A stretch of DNA of 64,000 nucleotides, taken from the NCBI RefSeq assembly GCF_028561275.1, contig NZ_JAQQTF010000004.1, positions 62,001-126,000 of the forward strand, in the 5' to 3' direction. The stretch is from Aureisphaera galaxeae. GTDB lineage: Bacteria > Bacteroidota > Bacteroidia > Flavobacteriales > Flavobacteriaceae. Made by a program: the position numbers and the translations under genes. Shown here piece after piece: positions 8,500 to 16,060 of this stretch; positions within the stretch are counted from its first letter, which is position 1; every line of letters begins with the position of its first letter. The notes under the pieces were generated by a model. The model ran no database searches and was not told the DNA's origin. It saw only the letters and a list, made by a program, of their open reading frames with translations.

Positions 8500-9180
8500 T
8501 TATACCATTTCACCTTTCATTAGCTTTGGAAGCATTTCTTTAAAATTTTCCTTTTTGTTTAAATGCGGAAGTGGATCTGCAGGTTCTTCAACGCCCAAAA
8601 ATTTACATAATGGTTCCCAACCATCCCGTACATCATATACCAATAATTTATCAGCTGGAACATAATCTTTAACTTCTGCAATGTGATCGTTCCATACTTT
8701 TTCTGCATAAGCTTTGTCTTCAAATCTTCCTTTAAGTTCACCCGCAAAAAATATTTTTTTAAAAAATTTAATGCATTTTACAACATTTCTAACACGAGAA
8801 TTCATTAACAATTTGCCCATCATCATAATTTTTTCTGCGGGTGTTTGCGGTCCTGCTCTAAAAACAGTTTTATCCACGCTTTTATACCAGCTTTCAAAAT
8901 CTCTTACAGTAAGAATTACCTTGGCATCTGGATAACGTTTCATATGATTTTTATACCAAGGATAGCCTGGGAAATCTACAGTAGCATCATACCCACTGTA
9001 CAATGCCTCCCAATCTGTATCTCCAGTTTCGGCAAGTGTTTTCCAATGATGTAGTCTTTCTGGGTTTACAATAAGCTCTTTCATATGATAAACTTTAGAA
9101 TGACCTAGAATTTCTAAACATCTTTTAAGGGTTGTTGTTCCTGTTCTTGGAAATCCTGCTCCTATTATTTTAATAGACAT
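8500..9180 (-). CDS. Sulfotransferase family protein (PAPS-type)
   Basis: A 226-residue cytoplasmic enzyme expected to transfer sulfate from PAPS to an acceptor. The 5'-phosphosulfate loop is IIGAGFPRTGTTTLK (about residues 5-18), immediately followed by a helix ending LGHSKVYHM, and the 3'-phosphate-binding segment is VILTVRDFESWYKSV. The DFPGYPWYK region is typical of the Sulfotransfer_4 group, which is common in eukaryotes and scattered in bacteria. Acceptor unknown. It lies between an arylsulfotransferase gene (130 bp upstream) and an MFS transporter (0 bp downstream) and shares their A+T-rich composition. Confidence 0.85.
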   Translation of the reverse strand: MSIKIIGAGFPRTGTTTLKRCLEILGHSKVYHMKELIVNPERLHHWKTLAETGDTDWEALYSGYDATVDFPGYPWYKNHMKRYPDAKVILTVRDFESWYKSVDKTVFRAGPQTPAEKIMMMGKLLMNSRVRNVVKCIKFFKKIFFAGELKGRFEDKAYAEKVWNDHIAEVKDYVPADKLLVYDVRDGWEPLCKFLGVEEPADPLPHLNKKENFKEMLPKLMKGEMV

Positions 9181-9310
9181 ACTATTTTGGTTTTAGTCAA
9201 TTATTTTAATGAACACTACTTTTCTCCATTGGTGATGTAGCTATTCATATTTTAAATATAAATTCTTCTAGTTGCGATTGAATAGCCCATAATTCCTTAC
9301 CACTAAGAAA

Positions 9311-10849
9311 TTAATATTGAAGTTTAAATCGTTCAGAACGGTATAAAATATCCAGCTGACCCCAGTTAAAGGTTTTATTACCATTAAGGCTACTAAAATA
9401 AAGTGTTGCTTCAAAGATCTCTTCGTTATTAGGATAGCTTACTTCGACGATTTTAGCATTATGATATATAAATCCGGAAGTAACCAAAATGTTTTTTGAA
9501 GTTGATAAATAATCTACGTCACTTATAAGCATGGAGAAAAATTTAGATCCTCTTTCCTTACCATATTGCCAGTTTTGTTTTACTGTCAAACTCTCTTTGT
9601 CTACTTCATATTCTACGGCACGAGAGTAATTCACTTTTTGTATAAAATTCCGAGAGAATCCATTATCATATAGAATTATATTGCCGTTTGGTAATAATTT
9701 CGGAGCATGTTGTCCCCAAGGAAAATCAAAGTTTGGCGCGCTTTCAATACCATTTTGAACTTTATCATTATAAGGCTTTCCTTCAGAATTTACAGCCGTT
9801 AACAAATAAGGATTCGTGTCAAATCCATCTTCGTTCCTACCAGATACACCCCAACCTTTTTTAGGTGCCATAATCCATTGCAGTTCATCTTCCCAAGATA
9901 TTTTTATGAGTCCTTGATTTTTACCTGATACTATAATTGAATTGTCCGATGAATCATAGGCAATTCCATTCATATGCAACCAATCACTAGATGTCATTTT
10001 ATTTATTAACTGTCGACTTACATCTAAATGTTTAGCAAGATCCCATTCCTTTTCAACTTTATTAGTATCCCTATTGTATAGTATAATAAAATCATTAAAA
10101 GAGGGGATGAGTTTTCCATTAACTTGTATAAGTGCGCCATCCTTTCGTACTGGAATCAACAATTTACCATCCGGGAGCTCGATAATATCGTGATGTATAC
10201 GATACTTTTTATCAATAGCGCTCTTTTTAAGCGTTTTTCCCAGCATATCATATTCGTGAATTTCATTGGTCCCGCCAACTAACAATACTCCGTCATTTAA
10301 CCGTTGGATAGGCCAAATAATATCACCAAAAAAGCTTAAGTCTAAATACCAACGTACTTCTCCTTGATCGTCGAAAATGAAAGGTCGCGAATCGTACGTA
10401 CCATTTTTAGCATAATGAATATCACATAAATGCATCCCCGCTTCCATGTTGGATCGGTCTATTTTATTGATTTCAATTCTAGGAAAATAATCTGGCAATT
10501 TTTCTGTATCTATTTTCAAAGTATCGGTAACCATTCCCCCTTCATATTTGAGGGTAACAACAACTTCATTAGTTCTATTCGCGTATAAACCTACAACAGG
10601 TATATCGAGGTTTTTTGCAAGTGTTTCAAAAGATTGTTCCATTGGACTTTCTCCCAAAACTTTAATTGTTGCGCTGCACTCCTTGTCAGATACAACTTTA
10701 ATTACTGCTGTTAATGGAGAAATCCCATTAGGATTTAATTTTGCTTCTAATGAATACTCTAATTTAGAATCCGTACAACTAGAAATTAGAAATAGGAATG
10801 AAATAATAGTTGGAGTAATGCAAATCCTGAAAATTGATGGTTTTGGCAT
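9311..10849 (-). CDS. Arylsulfotransferase (ASST)-like lipoprotein
   Basis: A 512-residue exported protein (lipobox ISSC, Cys25) of the arylsulfate sulfotransferase family, which moves sulfate between phenolic compounds without PAPS through a sulfo-histidine. The beta-propeller repeats and the key blocks are visible: RIHHDIIELPDGKLLI (His219-220), WLHMNGIAYDSSDNSIIVSG (His292) and FPWGQHAPKLLPNGNIILYD (His381, equivalent to the catalytic His of E. coli AssT). The arginine that follows the 'SS' in E. coli AssT appears to be Lys310 here (SGKNQG), an odd substitution at an active-site position. First gene of a probable operon with the sulfotransferase and transporter. Confidence 0.82.
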   Translation of the reverse strand: MPKPSIFRICITPTIISFLFLISSCTDSKLEYSLEAKLNPNGISPLTAVIKVVSDKECSATIKVLGESPMEQSFETLAKNLDIPVVGLYANRTNEVVVTLKYEGGMVTDTLKIDTEKLPDYFPRIEINKIDRSNMEAGMHLCDIHYAKNGTYDSRPFIFDDQGEVRWYLDLSFFGDIIWPIQRLNDGVLLVGGTNEIHEYDMLGKTLKKSAIDKKYRIHHDIIELPDGKLLIPVRKDGALIQVNGKLIPSFNDFIILYNRDTNKVEKEWDLAKHLDVSRQLINKMTSSDWLHMNGIAYDSSDNSIIVSGKNQGLIKISWEDELQWIMAPKKGWGVSGRNEDGFDTNPYLLTAVNSEGKPYNDKVQNGIESAPNFDFPWGQHAPKLLPNGNIILYDNGFSRNFIQKVNYSRAVEYEVDKESLTVKQNWQYGKERGSKFFSMLISDVDYLSTSKNILVTSGFIYHNAKIVEVSYPNNEEIFEATLYFSSLNGNKTFNWGQLDILYRSERFKLQY

Positions 10850-11164
10850 ATAACGAAATAATTTTATGAAAACTTGATCTTTTTAACCTTACGAAAACAG
10901 ATTATATATCAATACATCAAGTTTGACATTCTGCCTTGAACGGCTGTACATTTTAAATTAAAAACAAACAAATATAGAAAAAATGTATAGTGTGATGTTT
11001 TGGTTGACTCTAGTAAACAGGGAAGTAGCATTTTCCTTGAAGCTTTAGTCTGTGGAATCTCAGGTTTGCTATAGCTGTCTTAAAGGTTAAGCATTCCAAC
11101 ATAAAACTGTTACATTTATACGCGAACGTTTTTAAATATCCAACAGTTATAGTCAATAAAAAAA
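10850..11164. other. 315-bp divergent intergenic region
   Basis: A+T-rich spacer between the divergently read arylsulfotransferase and a hypothetical gene. No ORF, RNA gene or repeat was recognised apart from one possible minus-strand promoter box at 10969-10976. Confidence 0.5.
10969..10976 (-). promoter_or_regulatory. Possible -7 box, arylsulfotransferase group
   Basis: TATATTTG on the minus strand is an exact TAnnTTTG match but lies 120 bases before the start at 10849 and lacks a TTG -33 element, so it would give a long leader. Weak. Confidence 0.28.
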
Positions 11165-11728
11165 ATGCTTGGAATTCCATCTTTTAAACCAAAATTTCAC
11201 AATAATGCTGAAAGTTTCAAGAATGAGTTTGACAAAACTCTATCTGAACTTATGGGGAAAAAAATTGAAAAATTTTGGTTAATGTGGAATATTAAAAAAG
11301 ATGAATGGCTTGCTGATGGACCAGTAGTACTCGAAATTGACGAAAAGAGATTTGAATTTACGGCCTACCAATTGGACGAATTCAGCATGACTATTAACTC
11401 GTTTGAACTGTCTGAAAAACTAGATTGGTATGGAGGTGGAGATGAAATACCATTGGCTTGGAAAGAAAACCCAAAAGCAGAACTAAGAAATAGTCTGAAT
11501 AGAACAATTAAAGGAATCAATATTTTGACCTATGATTTTTACGAAGAGAATAATGAATCTGAATATGTTTTAATTGGTGTAGAGTTCGTTTTGGAAAAGG
11601 AATCTGAATCTGATAAAGAGAACTTCTTTTCAATTTATAATGGACTTGACCAAAATGAAATTAATAACACTGAATTAGAGGTGAAAAATCAAATAAAACG
11701 AATGGAAATAACTAGCTACAAAAGCTAA
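11165..11728 (+). CDS. Hypothetical protein, 187 aa
   Basis: Not recognised. It is a soluble, acidic cytoplasmic protein without signal peptide. It reads as alternating strands (GPVVLEIDEKRFEFTAYQL; SEYVLIGVEFVLEKE) with tryptophan-containing turns (KFWLMWNIKKDEW, KLDWYGGGDEIPLAW). The pattern recalls small single-domain immunity-like or SMI1-unrelated proteins often found orphaned in Bacteroidota accessory regions, but no toxin partner is present. Its A+T-rich coding sequence matches the surrounding accessory stretch. Single gene. Confidence 0.6.
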   Translation: MLGIPSFKPKFHNNAESFKNEFDKTLSELMGKKIEKFWLMWNIKKDEWLADGPVVLEIDEKRFEFTAYQLDEFSMTINSFELSEKLDWYGGGDEIPLAWKENPKAELRNSLNRTIKGINILTYDFYEENNESEYVLIGVEFVLEKESESDKENFFSIYNGLDQNEINNTELEVKNQIKRMEITSYKS

Positions 11729-11932
11729 AGGGTAATAGGTTTAATTCCTCACCTCTCTGATTGGAATATAACCAATTACAAAAATCAACCAGTTGACTAT
11801 TGGTTTATGTGGCTAATTAGAGTGAAAAAGGGAGTCATTATTATTGAAAACGGAGAATAAAATGGTTGTCAATAACTTATAAGGCTCATACAGGTTTGAT
11901 TTCTCATTCAGAATTGGATATAATTCACTATA

Positions 11933-11964
11933 TTACTGTTACCTATTGCTTTTAGTAACAGTAA
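11933..11964. promoter_or_regulatory. 10-bp perfect inverted repeat upstream of small membrane protein
   Basis: TTACTGTTAC (11933-11942) pairs perfectly with GTAACAGTAA (11955-11964) around a 12-base spacer, and the right arm ends 11 bases before the ATG at 11976. It could be an operator for a dimeric regulator or an mRNA hairpin covering the start. It has no T tract typical of terminators. Confidence 0.5.
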
Positions 11965-11975
11965 AAATTCGATAT

Positions 11976-12194
11976 ATGGAAAACGTTTGGATCATAGCAG
12001 GAGTCATTTTTTTGATATTGGGTTTTCTTATATACAAGAGTATGAGAGCTTATGTGCGAAAAACATACGGTAAAAAGTGGCTGACTGTTTGGGGGAATAA
12101 GCTTTATTTCTGGCAAAGCCTCTTATTTTCAAGTATGGCAAGCACCGCTTTAATTATATATGTTTTGAAGTGGTCGAATGTTTTGACCTTTTAA
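11976..12194 (+). CDS. Small two-helix membrane protein
   Basis: A 72-residue protein from the ATG at 11976 (MENVWIIAGVIFL). Two hydrophobic helices (about residues 4-22 and 50-68) flank a basic loop (KSMRAYVRKTYGKKW). No family recognised. An in-frame TTG at 11946 lies inside the loop of the upstream inverted repeat and would add ten unlikely residues, so the ATG is preferred. Stands alone between two unrelated genes; it could regulate a membrane complex, but that is guesswork. Confidence 0.55.
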   Translation: MENVWIIAGVIFLILGFLIYKSMRAYVRKTYGKKWLTVWGNKLYFWQSLLFSSMASTALIIYVLKWSNVLTF

Positions 12195-12295
12195 TTCGGA
12201 AAAGCCCTAATTAAAGGACTAGTCCTTTAAATCCACCCCAGAAGTATTGAAATCCTTCGGTTAAAATATTTTATTTGTTGTCTAAGACGGAACAA

Positions 12296-12847
12296 ATGAA
12301 ACACTCGAATAGCGTATTCCTAATCACTTTGACGGTGCTGTTTTCTTCAATTTTAGCACCACTTTTCGCGCAGCAAGATGTTTTTATTAAAGAGTACTTG
12401 GAACGACTAGAAAATTCAAGGAAGTATCTAATTCTCGTGGCAGAAGAAATGCCCGAGGACAAATATAGCTTCAAGGCAACCCCCGAGTCTTTGAGTTTTG
12501 CAGAAAACCTAATGCATATTGGCTGGGCAATGGATTGGCACAGTCAATCATTAATGGGTGGACGAATAGCCCGTGATTGGAATACCGATACTGAACTAAA
12601 GGTGGATCATAAATCTAAAAAAGAAATGATTGCTAAAATCGATGAGACATTCTACAAAACCATTGAATTCATTTCAAAATTCGATATAAATAAACTAGAT
12701 GAAAGATTGGATTATTTCGGGTTGGATAGAACAAAAAGGCAAGTTTTGTTATTACTCGCAGACCACATAACGCACCACAGAGGACAAATGCTTGTTTATA
12801 TGCGACTAAATGGACTAAAACCTCCGAGATATGTTTTGTATCAATAA
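12296..12847 (+). CDS. Exported DinB-like metal-dependent helical protein
   Basis: From the ATG at 12296 the protein has 183 residues with a signal peptide cleaved after LFA (residues 1-25), unusual for the DinB/YfiT-like family, which is mostly cytoplasmic. The four-helix fold and the metal-binding histidine triad are visible: His74 in NLMHIGWAMDW, and His157 and His161 in DHITHHRGQM, ending with the family's MLVYMRLNG helix. DinB-family proteins include thiol (bacillithiol, mycothiol) transferases; the substrate here is unknown. An earlier in-frame TTG (12275) would break the signal peptide. Confidence 0.72.
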   Translation: MKHSNSVFLITLTVLFSSILAPLFAQQDVFIKEYLERLENSRKYLILVAEEMPEDKYSFKATPESLSFAENLMHIGWAMDWHSQSLMGGRIARDWNTDTELKVDHKSKKEMIAKIDETFYKTIEFISKFDINKLDERLDYFGLDRTKRQVLLLLADHITHHRGQMLVYMRLNGLKPPRYVLYQ

Positions 12848-12897
12848 TATAGGGTAGGGATATCCTAAAAGATTGTCTGAATGATACTATAGTCTCC

Positions 12898-12919
12898 TAA
12901 CCTAAGCTCTTTTAGGTTA
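12898..12919 (+). terminator. Hairpin after DinB-like gene
   Basis: TAACCTAA (12898-12905) pairs with TTAGGTTA (12912-12919) around a 6-base loop, 50 bases after the stop. No proper T tract follows, so terminator function is uncertain. Confidence 0.35.
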
Positions 12920-13003
12920 TTACCAACCTTTCTCTTTAATCTCTATTTTCAATTAACTGTAACACTTGAAACAAAGTTTAGTCCTTAGAAGAAACTAAAC
13001 AAA

Positions 13004-14764
13004 GTGAACACCAAAATCTTATACCTCCTAATAGGGGTGTGCATCGCCTTAACTTCGTGCACGACCCAACAAGAAGCAGAACCGGCCATTATCACAGGAA
13101 AAGTGAATATCTATTGGTCCAACACGATCAAATTGGCTAGCGGGCCAGTAACCCTTACCGATTCTTGGATCGATAGACTTAGCGTAGGGGATTCCATCAT
13201 CGACTTAAACGAGGATGGTACCTTTAAGATTGAGCTACTGGTAGACAAACCCAACTTCCATAGCCTCTCTCACGAAACCAATTCGGTTGAATTATTCCTC
13301 TCACCGGGCGATTCTCTTCATGTCGACTTTACTTCTGAAACTTTGTTTTCTGGTATAGGGGGACAACTAAACAATCATATGAAGTCTTTGCGGGACATCA
13401 TTAATGCCAACCGCAGATATATCAACGGGAAGGATGATTTTTTTAGTCAACCATCTGCTGCGTACAATGCAGTGCTGGATTCCTTGGAACAAGTCTACCT
13501 CAATGCACACCATGAATTTAGGGATATGCATCATGTCGACCCGGTTTTTGAAGATAAAGTAATGGCGGACATCAGCTATAGAAAGAAACTCTACCAAATT
13601 GTTCACCCTTCCTTATTCAATTATCAAACCAATGAAAAGCTTCCTGTGGAGAAAACCTATTTTGAAGCTATTGCCCAAGGAACTTTTGATAATCCCGATC
13701 TATTGAAATCCCTTGATTATGTTTTGTTCTTAGATGGGTATATGGATGTGCAATCCACGGGCGACTATAAATTTGGATATTATATGGATGCTCCCATAGA
13801 AAAAATCCACCCAAAGTATGAGCAGATTCAACAATTGGAAGCCCATCAAGACATCAAGGATTACTTGTACCATGAACATCTTCATAAGAGTATCGATAAT
13901 TATGGTATTAGTTATTTAGAAGACCTAATCCCACAGTTTAGGGAAGATTGTAAGAATCCTGAATTCATAAGACGTATCGATGAGCGAGTTCAAACCGCTA
14001 CTGAAAGGAAACAGCAGTCCAGTGCCATTAAAATCTACAAGACCGTAGGGAATGTTGAGCTTGAAGCGCATATCTTTTATCCTGAAGATTTTAAGGAAGG
14101 CGATCAGAGGCCTGCCTACCTGTTTTTTCATGGAGGCGGATGGTCTATGGGAATACCAGAATGGGGCTATAAAAATTGTAAGAAATATCGTGATAAGGGA
14201 ATGGTGGCTATTTCGTTCGAGTACCGACTCATCGATATTCACAACTCCAATCTTTTGGATTGCGTGAGAGATGCGAAATCCGCTATTCTGTGGACCCGAA
14301 AAGAAGCCGAATCACTGGGTATAGATCCCGATAAGATAGTAGCAGCTGGATTTTCAGCTGGAGGGCATTTGGCGGCATGTACGGCCATTTTAGACGAGTA
14401 TGAAGAACAGGATAATTCTGGACTGAGCTCTAAGCCCAACGCCATTATTGTACACTCTGCCTCATACAATACACTGAAAGGGGAATGGTTCTCTCGAAAA
14501 TCAGAGCAGAAAGCGGAATCCATTTCTACCTTTCATCAAGTAGATAAGGGTCTGGTTCCTTCCATCTTTTTTCATGGAACCAATGATCATTTAGCGCCCA
14601 TTTCTGAATTTACTGAGTTTAGGGACAAAATGGATGCACTGGGTAATGATTATGAATACAAAATATTCGAGAATGTGGGCCATTTCTTTAACGATCCTGC
14701 CGCTCGTGAGACTGTAGGCGAAATGACTGATGCTTTCCTAACGAAATTGGGATATATAGAATAG
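13004..14764 (+). CDS. Lipoprotein: TlpA-type N-terminal region fused to alpha/beta-hydrolase esterase
   Basis: A 586-residue envelope lipoprotein starting at GTG 13004 (lipobox LTSC, Cys19; the GTG is chosen because it gives the complete signal). Residues ~30-330 resemble the N-terminal part of Bacteroidota TlpA-like thioredoxin lipoproteins (DUF4369-like): DLNEDGTFKIELLV, ELFLSPGDSLHVDFT, then a long helical segment. Instead of thioredoxin, residues ~340-586 form a hormone-sensitive-lipase-like hydrolase with HGGGW (376-380), nucleophile elbow GFSAGGH (449-455, Ser451), Asp528 (GTNDHLAP) and His560 (VGHFF). It probably hydrolyses an ester or carbohydrate ester in the periplasm. Stands alone; convergent with the membrane protein ending at 14771. 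Confidence 0.72.
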   Translation: MNTKILYLLIGVCIALTSCTTQQEAEPAIITGKVNIYWSNTIKLASGPVTLTDSWIDRLSVGDSIIDLNEDGTFKIELLVDKPNFHSLSHETNSVELFLSPGDSLHVDFTSETLFSGIGGQLNNHMKSLRDIINANRRYINGKDDFFSQPSAAYNAVLDSLEQVYLNAHHEFRDMHHVDPVFEDKVMADISYRKKLYQIVHPSLFNYQTNEKLPVEKTYFEAIAQGTFDNPDLLKSLDYVLFLDGYMDVQSTGDYKFGYYMDAPIEKIHPKYEQIQQLEAHQDIKDYLYHEHLHKSIDNYGISYLEDLIPQFREDCKNPEFIRRIDERVQTATERKQQSSAIKIYKTVGNVELEAHIFYPEDFKEGDQRPAYLFFHGGGWSMGIPEWGYKNCKKYRDKGMVAISFEYRLIDIHNSNLLDCVRDAKSAILWTRKEAESLGIDPDKIVAAGFSAGGHLAACTAILDEYEEQDNSGLSSKPNAIIVHSASYNTLKGEWFSRKSEQKAESISTFHQVDKGLVPSIFFHGTNDHLAPISEFTEFRDKMDALGNDYEYKIFENVGHFFNDPAARETVGEMTDAFLTKLGYIE

Positions 14765-14770
14765 TAGTTG

Positions 14771-15412
14771 TTACGTAGTTTTCGATGTTCGCATCAAAAG
14801 AAATCCTGCACAAACGATCCAAACTACGGTTCCGAATATAAATAACCGGAAACCATGTAGATCTACGAAAATAAAGCCAGCGGCCCATAGGAGCAATGCC
14901 ACTATGGCCAGCGGTAATCCAAGCCATCCCAACCAGATGGGAAAGGCTCTGGTTTTAAGTATTGCAATGGACCAAAGAAGTACGGAGATGCATATTCCAG
15001 CGATAAAAATAAAGTCGCACGCATGATTAAAAGCGCTGCCGTAGTACAGGATTGGCTTAATGGTTTCTACTACTTCTGGAGTAGCATCTGCATAGTATCC
15101 TATAAAACCAGAAAGAACCAATCCATTTGCGGCAGCCGCAAACATAACCGCAATCAAGGCAAAGGTGATAAAAGCGTAGGCTACCTGTGAAAGGAAAGTA
15201 GCGTCGGATAATCTACTGGTAATTCCTCGGAACCCAATCCATGTAAAAGGGATGGAAACTAAAGCAATGGAATGCACAACGGTGCCCATAACCCTTACTT
15301 TAAGGAGGTGTTCGAAGTTTCCTCCGGTAGGATGAAGGGCCATTGTTACAAACATGAGAAAGGCTCCAATAAGCAAGGAAAGGCCAGCCGCTTTTTCAAT
15401 TTTTTGGTTCAT
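14771..15412 (-). CDS. Six-helix membrane protein of unknown function
   Basis: A 213-residue inner-membrane protein with about six hydrophobic helices (starts near residues 8, 42, 75, 120, 160, 190) and short loops. It resembles DUF4386-like or similar small polytopic proteins by overall character only. It is the last gene of a minus-strand group after a methyltransferase and a Crp/Fnr-type regulator, but has its own promoter box (15435-15442) and a perfect FNR-type palindrome 53 bases upstream, so it is the best candidate target of the adjacent regulator. Confidence 0.65.
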   Translation of the reverse strand: MNQKIEKAAGLSLLIGAFLMFVTMALHPTGGNFEHLLKVRVMGTVVHSIALVSIPFTWIGFRGITSRLSDATFLSQVAYAFITFALIAVMFAAAANGLVLSGFIGYYADATPEVVETIKPILYYGSAFNHACDFIFIAGICISVLLWSIAILKTRAFPIWLGWLGLPLAIVALLLWAAGFIFVDLHGFRLFIFGTVVWIVCAGFLLMRTSKTT

Positions 15413-15434
15413 GGGAATGTTCTTTGATGAACTA

Positions 15435-15442
15435 CAAAATTA
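15435..15442 (-). promoter_or_regulatory. Promoter -7 box, membrane protein gene
   Basis: TAATTTTG on the minus strand, an exact TAnnTTTG match, 22 bases before the ATG at 15412. No TTG at -33, which fits a promoter that needs an activator; the FNR-type site lies just upstream. Confidence 0.5.
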
Positions 15443-15465
15443 AAAGCGCCCGAAGGCTAAATCAC

Positions 15466-15479
15466 TTGATTGAAATCAA
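15466..15479. promoter_or_regulatory. FNR-type operator, perfect consensus
   Basis: TTGAT-TGAA-ATCAA is an exact match to the FNR consensus TTGAT-N4-ATCAA, extended by one base pair on each side (C...G). Its centre is about 30 bases upstream of the -7 box edge of the membrane protein gene. If transcription starts about 4 bases after the box, the site centres near -41, the classic class II activator position. It lies 4 bases after the end of a Crp/Fnr-family regulator gene. Confidence 0.65.
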
Positions 15480-15483
15480 GAAA

Positions 15484-16050
15484 TTAGGATCTAACAACTT
15501 TTTGTCTTACGCGGCTAAGGGTTTCCGGGGTGATTCCCAAATAGGAGGCAATGAGTTTTAAAGGAAACCTTTGAAGGAGTTTGGGCTCATTTTGCAAAAG
15601 AGAACGGTATTTTTCTTCAGGAGAGGTTTTTTTACTTCTTCCAGAGGGATCAAAAGAAGCTTTACCCAAAATTCTGCCCAACGCAAAAAAAGATGGAGAG
15701 ATTCCTATGACCTCATGAATATCGCATAGACCTATTTGCCAGATTTTGCAATCTTCGTAGGCTTCTATTCGATTTTTGGAAGGACTTTGAGTTGTAAAAC
15801 TTTGGTGATCTACCACCCAATCGTTTTCCATCCATAGTTTGACTATGACTTCCTCGCCTTCCTCATTTTCATAATAGTGAATCAGATTTCCTTGTTCTAC
15901 AAACACCATAAAACTACAGGTTTCCCCCAAATCCAGTAAGCTATCCTTCTTCTGAATAGTTAAGGGCTTTAAGCGTTTGGTGAATTCGGCAATATCCTTT
16001 TCAGATTGAATTCCAAACGTGTGAAGGGAAGAAATTAATGCATCGAACAT
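15484..16050 (-). CDS. Crp/Fnr-family transcriptional regulator
   Basis: A 188-residue regulator from the ATG at 16050; a TTG at 16074 in the same frame would overlap the upstream gene by 14 bp, and the ATG is preferred. The cyclic-nucleotide-binding-type beta barrel spans about residues 25-115, followed by a short C-terminal helix-turn-helix (RFPLKLIASYLGITPETLSR, about 161-180). The recognition helix has E176, S179, R180 in the E-T-x-S-R arrangement that E. coli FNR uses to read TTGAT. The N-terminal cysteine cluster that holds the [4Fe-4S] of classical FNR is absent, so the signal is something else. It is co-transcribed with the methyltransferase (10-bp gap). Confidence 0.85.
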   Translation of the reverse strand: MFDALISSLHTFGIQSEKDIAEFTKRLKPLTIQKKDSLLDLGETCSFMVFVEQGNLIHYYENEEGEEVIVKLWMENDWVVDHQSFTTQSPSKNRIEAYEDCKIWQIGLCDIHEVIGISPSFFALGRILGKASFDPSGRSKKTSPEEKYRSLLQNEPKLLQRFPLKLIASYLGITPETLSRVRQKVVRS

Positions 16051-16060
16051 GGCTTGTTTA

